Origin: Acidimicrobiia bacterium
Lineage (GTDB): Bacteria; Actinomycetota; Acidimicrobiia; Acidimicrobiales; Ilumatobacteraceae
Assembly (NCBI GenBank): GCA_013811855.1
Contig: JACCUL010000563.1
Coordinates: 1 to 10,142 of the forward strand
Direction: 5' to 3'
Length of the DNA stretch: 10,142 nucleotides
The notes below the pieces were generated by a model that saw only the letters and a list, made by a program, of their open reading frames with translations, was not told the DNA's origin and searched no databases. Below, in pieces: positions 7,337 to 10,142 of the stretch. Made by a program: the position numbers and the translations under genes. The first letter of the stretch is position 1. The number at the start of each line of letters is the position of its first letter.

Positions 7337-7608
7337 TGCTGCACCATCTCGCGCAGCAGGCCCGAGCGTTCGAGCGACTCGAGGGCGGCGACGAACGTCG
7401 GCCAGCGGGCTTCGACGATGTCAGCCGCCAGGAGCGCGTCGGCGACGGTGTCGTGCTGGCCGAGCGATTGCACCACGCGCACCATGTCGGGGTGCTTGAG
7501 GAAGACCAGCCGCCGCGTCCCGTAGTGGTAGGCGAGGGCGCCGAAGGGCTCGGGGCGCAGTGCGACCTGGGGGTCGAGGACGAGGTGGCGGTCGAGCAAG
7601 TCGAGCAT
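7333..7608 (-). CDS. mftB: Mycofactocin precursor-binding chaperone MftB
   Basis: This is a 91-residue PqqD-like RiPP recognition element protein that binds the MftA leader and presents the precursor to MftC. The family hallmark DPQVALRPEPFGAL (12-25) is present, followed by a Y-H-Y-G-T-R-[KR]-L-x-F-L-K segment, both typical of mycobacterial MftB. The ATG at 7608 is chosen because it gives the expected length and N-terminus. It lies 20 bases after the mftA stop, and the only purine-rich box (GAGGG, straddling the mftA stop) is rather far away at 17 bases. Its TGA overlaps the mftC GTG by 4 bases (GTGA), so MftB and MftC are probably made in matched amounts, which suits their stable complex. 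Confidence 0.93.
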   Translation of the reverse strand: MLDLLDRHLVLDPQVALRPEPFGALAYHYGTRRLVFLKHPDMVRVVQSLGQHDTVADALLAADIVEARWPTFVAALESLERSGLLREMVQQ

Positions 7609-7628
7609 CGACGTCGGCGGCCGAACCC

Positions 7629-7760
7629 TCAGTAGACGCCGCACATCCCGTCGATGGAGATCTCCTCGATGAGCAGTTCCTCCTCGACGAACACCGCCGG
7701 GGCGACGGTCTCCCCGTGGTCCTCGGCGGGTTCGGTTCCAGGGTCGGTCGGCTGCTCCAT
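7629..7760 (-). CDS. mftA: Mycofactocin precursor peptide MftA
   Basis: This is a 43-residue ribosomal precursor ending in ISIDGMCGVY, the diagnostic MftA C-terminus. The last two residues, Val42 and Tyr43, are the known source of the redox cofactor. MftC decarboxylates and cyclises them, MftE releases the product (AHDP), MftD oxidises it to premycofactocin and MftF adds glucose units. The leader is strongly acidic (VEEELLIEE just before the core), as expected for binding to MftB. The peptide is longer than the roughly 30-residue mycobacterial form because of an extra N-terminal stretch rich in P, E, T and D. The ATG at 7760 is supported by TACCAT 7 bases upstream; a longer in-frame upstream extension would run antisense into the helicase gene and does not look coding. 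It is first in the mftA-mftB-mftC unit. Confidence 0.95.
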   Translation of the reverse strand: MEQPTDPGTEPAEDHGETVAPAVFVEEELLIEEISIDGMCGVY

Positions 7761-7767
7761 CGGCGCG

Positions 7768-7773
7768 ATGGTA
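7768..7773 (-). promoter_or_regulatory. -10 element of the mftABC operon, probable leaderless promoter
   Basis: On the minus strand TACCAT is followed by 7 bases and then the mftA ATG at 7760, the same geometry as the two promoters near 4670 and 4710. A weak -35 candidate, GGGACC (plus-strand 7792-7797), shares the GAC core of TTGACA and sits 18 bases upstream. No operator palindrome is obvious in the 40-base gap. No mftR-type regulator gene is adjacent. Confidence 0.5.
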
Positions 7774-7783
7774 CTGCGGCCGG

Positions 7784-7789
7784 TAGCGT
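7784..7789 (+). promoter_or_regulatory. Possible -10 element for the HelD-like gene
   Basis: TAGCGT lies 11 bases before the GTG at 7801, slightly too far for a strictly leaderless start but compatible with a leader of about 4 bases. It lies only 10 bases from the oppositely directed mftA hexamer (7768-7773), so the two promoters overlap. No convincing -35 is seen. This is a weak call. Confidence 0.3.
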
Positions 7790-7800
7790 CGGGTCCCCCT

Positions 7801-9732
7801 GTGGCGACGGTCGACGCCTTCCCGGAGCTCGCCGAGGAGCGAGCGCGCCTCGACCTGTCGCGCGCGTCCCGGGAGCGGATGATCGAGCGGCTGCGGCGCG
7901 TCGACCCGCACAGCGCGGCCGACGAGTTCACCGCCGAGTACGTCGAGGTCACCGTCGAGGAGGCACTGGAGGACCTCGGCTCGCCCGGCGCCGGCGACTT
8001 CTTCGGCCGGATCGACACCACCGACGGCCCGCGCCCCGAGCAGTGGTACATCGGGCGGCGCCACATCGAAGACGACCGACACGACCCCGTCGTCGTCGAC
8101 TGGCGGGCGCCGATCGCGGCGCCGTTCTACCGCGCCACCGGCGTCGACCCGTTGGGCGTCGCGTTGCGCCGGCGGTTCACGATGATCGATGGCGAGCTGA
8201 CCGCCTACCTCGACGAGCACCTCGACGACCCGGACGCCGCCGACGTGGCCGGCGGGATCCCCGACCCGGTGCTGGCCGAGATCGGCGCCGCGCGCACCGG
8301 TGCCATGCGCGAGATCGTCGCCACCATCCAGGCGGAGCAGGACGTCGTCATCCGCGCGCCGATGGAGCAGGTGCTCGTCGTGCAGGGCGGACCGGGCACG
8401 GGCAAGACGGCCGTGGCGCTGCACCGCGCCGCCTACCTCATCTTCGAGCACCGCCGCCGCCTGGCCCGAGACGGCGTCCTCGTCATCGGGCCCAACCGGG
8501 CCTTCCTCGACTACATCGCCAACGTGTTGCCGTCGCTCGGCGAGCGCAGCGTCCGCCAGTGCACCGTGCTCGATCTGTGCGTGCCGAAGGTCGAGATCCG
8601 CGCCACCGACGATGCCGCGACGGCCGCCGGCAAGGGTGCGCCGGCGATGCTGGCCGAGCTCGACCGGTTGACGTTGGCCGTCATCAACCCGCCGGCCGAC
8701 GACGTCGTCGTGCCGCTCGGCGCCCGCCGGCTGGTCTTCCGCCGCCACGAGGTCGGCGACTGGTTGGAGCGGGCCGCCGACGCCGTGATCCCCGTCAACC
8801 AGCGGCGGGCGCGGCTGCGGGCCATCGCCCGGCAGGAGGTGATGCGCCGGACCGACCGCGACGACCTGTGGCCGCAGGCCGGCCCGCTGCGCACCGCGCT
8901 CGACACCGCCTGGCCGACCCAGCAACCGATCCGCCTGGTCGACCGGATGCTCCCCGGCCGCCGCGGCCGGCAGCGGGCGTGGACGGCCGCCGACCAGCTG
9001 CTCGTCGACGAGGCCAACTCGTTGCTCAACGGCCCACCGCTCACCTACGGCCATGTCGTGGTCGACGAGGCCCAGGACCACTCGGCCGTCGGCCTGCGGG
9101 TCATCGGCCGGCGCAGCCCGGCGGCGTCGATGACGCTCGTCGGCGATGTCGCCCAGTCGACCTCGCCCGGCGGCCAGGAGCGGTGGGCCGACATCTTCGC
9201 TTACCTCGGCACCCGGTCGACGGCCGGCGGCGTCGCCGAGCTGACTATCGGGTACCGCGTGCCGGCGTCGATCCTCGACGTCGCCAATCGGTTGCTGCCG
9301 TTCACCGGCGTCGACGCCAGCCCCAGCCGCAGCGTGCGGGCCGACGGCCTGGCGCCGTCGTGGACCCGTGCCGACGCCACCGTGCTGGCGGCGGCGGTCG
9401 CCGAGGTGACGGCGCGGGTGAAGCACCGCCACCGCCTGACCGGGATCGTCGCCCCGCCGCCCCGTCACGCCGCCATCGCCGCCGCACTGGCTGCCGCGGG
9501 GTTGACCGCAGTCGACCACCTCCACCAGCTCGCCGCGCAGGAGGTGCCGCTGTTCGGCCCGGAGCAGGTCAAGGGCCTTGAGTTCGACGGCGTCGTCGTC
9601 GTCTCGCCAGAGGAGATCCTCGACGGCACGCCCCGCGGCGCCCGCCTGCTCTACGTGGCGATGACCCGGGCGGTGCAGGAGCTGGCCTTCGTCGCATCGG
9701 CCGACCCACCGGCCGTGATCGGGCCGGATTGA
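7801..9732 (+). CDS. HelD/UvrD-like superfamily 1 ATPase
   Basis: This is a 643-residue protein from GTG 7801. An early block reads FFGRID (67-72), YIGR (83-86) and VVDWRAPIAAPFYRAT (98-113), hallmarks of HelD-type proteins. It then shows Walker A GGPGTGKT (196-203), Walker B/motif II DEAQD (422-426), motif III-like GD-AQS (448-453), GYRVP (484-488), KGLEFDGVVV (591-600) and motif VI YVAMTRA (618-624). HelD uses ATP to remove RNA polymerase from DNA and recycle it, and HelR forms give rifampicin tolerance. Here only about 65 residues precede GRID, fewer than in HelD proteins with a long N-terminal coiled coil, and the total is shorter than the usual 700 or more. An in-frame ATG at 7768 would add 11 residues but coincides with the mftA promoter hexamer. 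The family is sure; HelD function is probable. Confidence 0.88.
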   Translation: MATVDAFPELAEERARLDLSRASRERMIERLRRVDPHSAADEFTAEYVEVTVEEALEDLGSPGAGDFFGRIDTTDGPRPEQWYIGRRHIEDDRHDPVVVDWRAPIAAPFYRATGVDPLGVALRRRFTMIDGELTAYLDEHLDDPDAADVAGGIPDPVLAEIGAARTGAMREIVATIQAEQDVVIRAPMEQVLVVQGGPGTGKTAVALHRAAYLIFEHRRRLARDGVLVIGPNRAFLDYIANVLPSLGERSVRQCTVLDLCVPKVEIRATDDAATAAGKGAPAMLAELDRLTLAVINPPADDVVVPLGARRLVFRRHEVGDWLERAADAVIPVNQRRARLRAIARQEVMRRTDRDDLWPQAGPLRTALDTAWPTQQPIRLVDRMLPGRRGRQRAWTAADQLLVDEANSLLNGPPLTYGHVVVDEAQDHSAVGLRVIGRRSPAASMTLVGDVAQSTSPGGQERWADIFAYLGTRSTAGGVAELTIGYRVPASILDVANRLLPFTGVDASPSRSVRADGLAPSWTRADATVLAAAVAEVTARVKHRHRLTGIVAPPPRHAAIAAALAAAGLTAVDHLHQLAAQEVPLFGPEQVKGLEFDGVVVVSPEEILDGTPRGARLLYVAMTRAVQELAFVASADPPAVIGPD

Positions 9733-9741
9733 CACTCGGGA

Positions 9742-9890
9742 GTGGCTGGCCGCACTGTCCCGACCGTCGTCATGGTCCACGCACGAAGATCGCCGCGGCC
9801 CGCGCCGCCGTCGACGCCGCCGGCATGCGGCTGGTCATCACGTTCGATCGCGTCAACGTCATGCGCGCCGTCGCCACCGTGCGTTCCTGA
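9742..9890 (+). pseudogene. Possible small frameshifted coding remnant
   Basis: This lies between the helicase stop and the convergent methyltransferase. From 9783 to the TGA at 9888-9890, one frame reads TKIAAARAAVDAAGMRLVIT and onward through FDRVNVMRAVATVRS. 33 of its 35 codons end in G or C, as in the real genes here. Upstream of about 9780 that frame loses this bias. The neighbouring frame, from GTG 9742 (VAGRTVPTVVMVHA), shows it better. A single missing base near 9780-9783 would join the two into a peptide of about 50 residues. Alternatively TTG 9729, overlapping the helicase stop, opens the downstream frame without a shift (53 residues). No family is recognised. It could be a decayed gene end, a real short gene or chance. 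Confidence 0.3.
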
Positions 9891-9904
9891 ACGACGGCGG
9901 CGGC

Positions 9905-10142
9905 TCACCTTTCCGAAGGGGTCGCGGGCAGGAGGTCGGCGACGAGCTCGAGGGCGGCGACGGCGCCGATCACGATCACCGCGGGGGAGCGGACGGGCAA
10001 GCCGGTGAGCTCGTCGAGGCGGCCGCGGGCGGTGACCTGACGATCCGTCGTCGCCGACTGCACGGCGGCGACCGGAGTGGCCGGATTGAGACCGCCGGCC
10101 AGCAGCTCGGCCGCGATCGAGCCCCGCCGCGCCACGCCCATC
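9905..10142 (-). CDS. cobA: Uroporphyrinogen-III C-methyltransferase, C-terminal part (cut by window edge)
   Basis: Only the last 78 residues or so are visible; the gene enters from the right edge and ends at TGA 9905-9907. The segment begins MGVARRGSIAAELLAGGL, then TPVAAVQSATTDRQVTARG, and later SPAVIVIGAVAAL. This is the C-terminal half of the tetrapyrrole methylase fold of SUMT enzymes. They use S-adenosylmethionine to methylate uroporphyrinogen III at C2 and C7, leading to siroheme and cobalamin. The Met near 10141 aligns with an internal family position, so it is not the start. A short extra tail (LLPATPSER) follows the usual end. Whether this is a stand-alone CobA/NirE-type enzyme or the C-terminus of a CysG-type siroheme synthase cannot be seen. 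The gene converges on the helicase. Confidence 0.8.
   Translation of the reverse strand, partial: MGVARRGSIAAELLAGGLNPATPVAAVQSATTDRQVTARGRLDELTGLPVRSPAVIVIGAVAALELVADLLPATPSER

Noticed and set aside
7761..8066. A minus-strand frame extends mftA upstream to an ATG at 8066, giving a 145-residue protein.
   Set aside because: The extension lies antisense within the helicase gene, its residues are low-complexity shadow sequence, and the promoter hexamer and known MftA size support the ATG at 7760.
9903..9919. Small hairpin CCTT-TCCG-AAGG near the end of the methyltransferase gene, considered as a terminator.
   Set aside because: The stem has only four pairs, lies in coding sequence and has no T-run, so it is not distinguishable from chance.

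Overview
The window reads as chromosomal DNA of a high-GC actinobacterium. G/C strongly dominates third codon positions, GTG starts are common, and the genes resemble those of Acidimicrobiia-type or mycobacterial relatives. Lineage is inferred from gene content and promoter style; no rRNA or marker phylogeny is available here. No tRNA, rRNA, CRISPR array, insertion sequence or phage gene was seen.

Layout from left to right. (1) Bases 1-2091 (+) are the 3' part of a long protein made of PASTA repeats, nine complete and one cut by the window edge, with no kinase or membrane part visible. (2) On the minus strand, 4661-2116, is a two-gene unit: a lipoprotein D-alanyl-D-alanine carboxypeptidase (SxxK, SxN and KTG all present) followed, through a 4-base GTGA stop/start overlap, by a 14-TM DHA2-type drug exporter. 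A perfect 12-bp inverted repeat sits where this unit converges with the PASTA gene. (3) Divergent from the carboxypeptidase, 4722-6149 (+), is a CrtI/phytoene-dehydrogenase-like FAD oxidoreductase. (4) Converging on it, 7760-6212 (-), is the core of a mycofactocin system: mftA (precursor ending in IDGMCGVY), mftB (recognition protein) and mftC (radical SAM/SPASM maturase). The later steps (mftD, mftE, mftF) are absent from the window. (5) Divergent from mftA, 7801-9732 (+), is a HelD/UvrD-like superfamily 1 ATPase with a short N-terminal region. (6) After a small, possibly frameshifted coding remnant (about 9742-9890), the right edge holds the C-terminal end of a minus-strand uroporphyrinogen-III C-methyltransferase (cobA type).

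Two themes connect the region. First, cell-wall functions cluster on the left: PASTA repeats are typical muropeptide/peptidoglycan-binding modules, and the carboxypeptidase trims stem peptides. The centre and right carry redox-cofactor functions (mycofactocin, FAD enzyme, tetrapyrrole methylation). Second, three genes (the carboxypeptidase, the FAD oxidoreductase and mftA) each have a TACCGT or TACCAT hexamer exactly 7 bases before the start codon. That is the arrangement expected for leaderless mRNAs, and it helps fix their starts.

The most notable item is the compact mftABC operon without mftDEF, ended by a hairpin and a convergent gene, so the mycofactocin pathway in this organism is probably split across loci.
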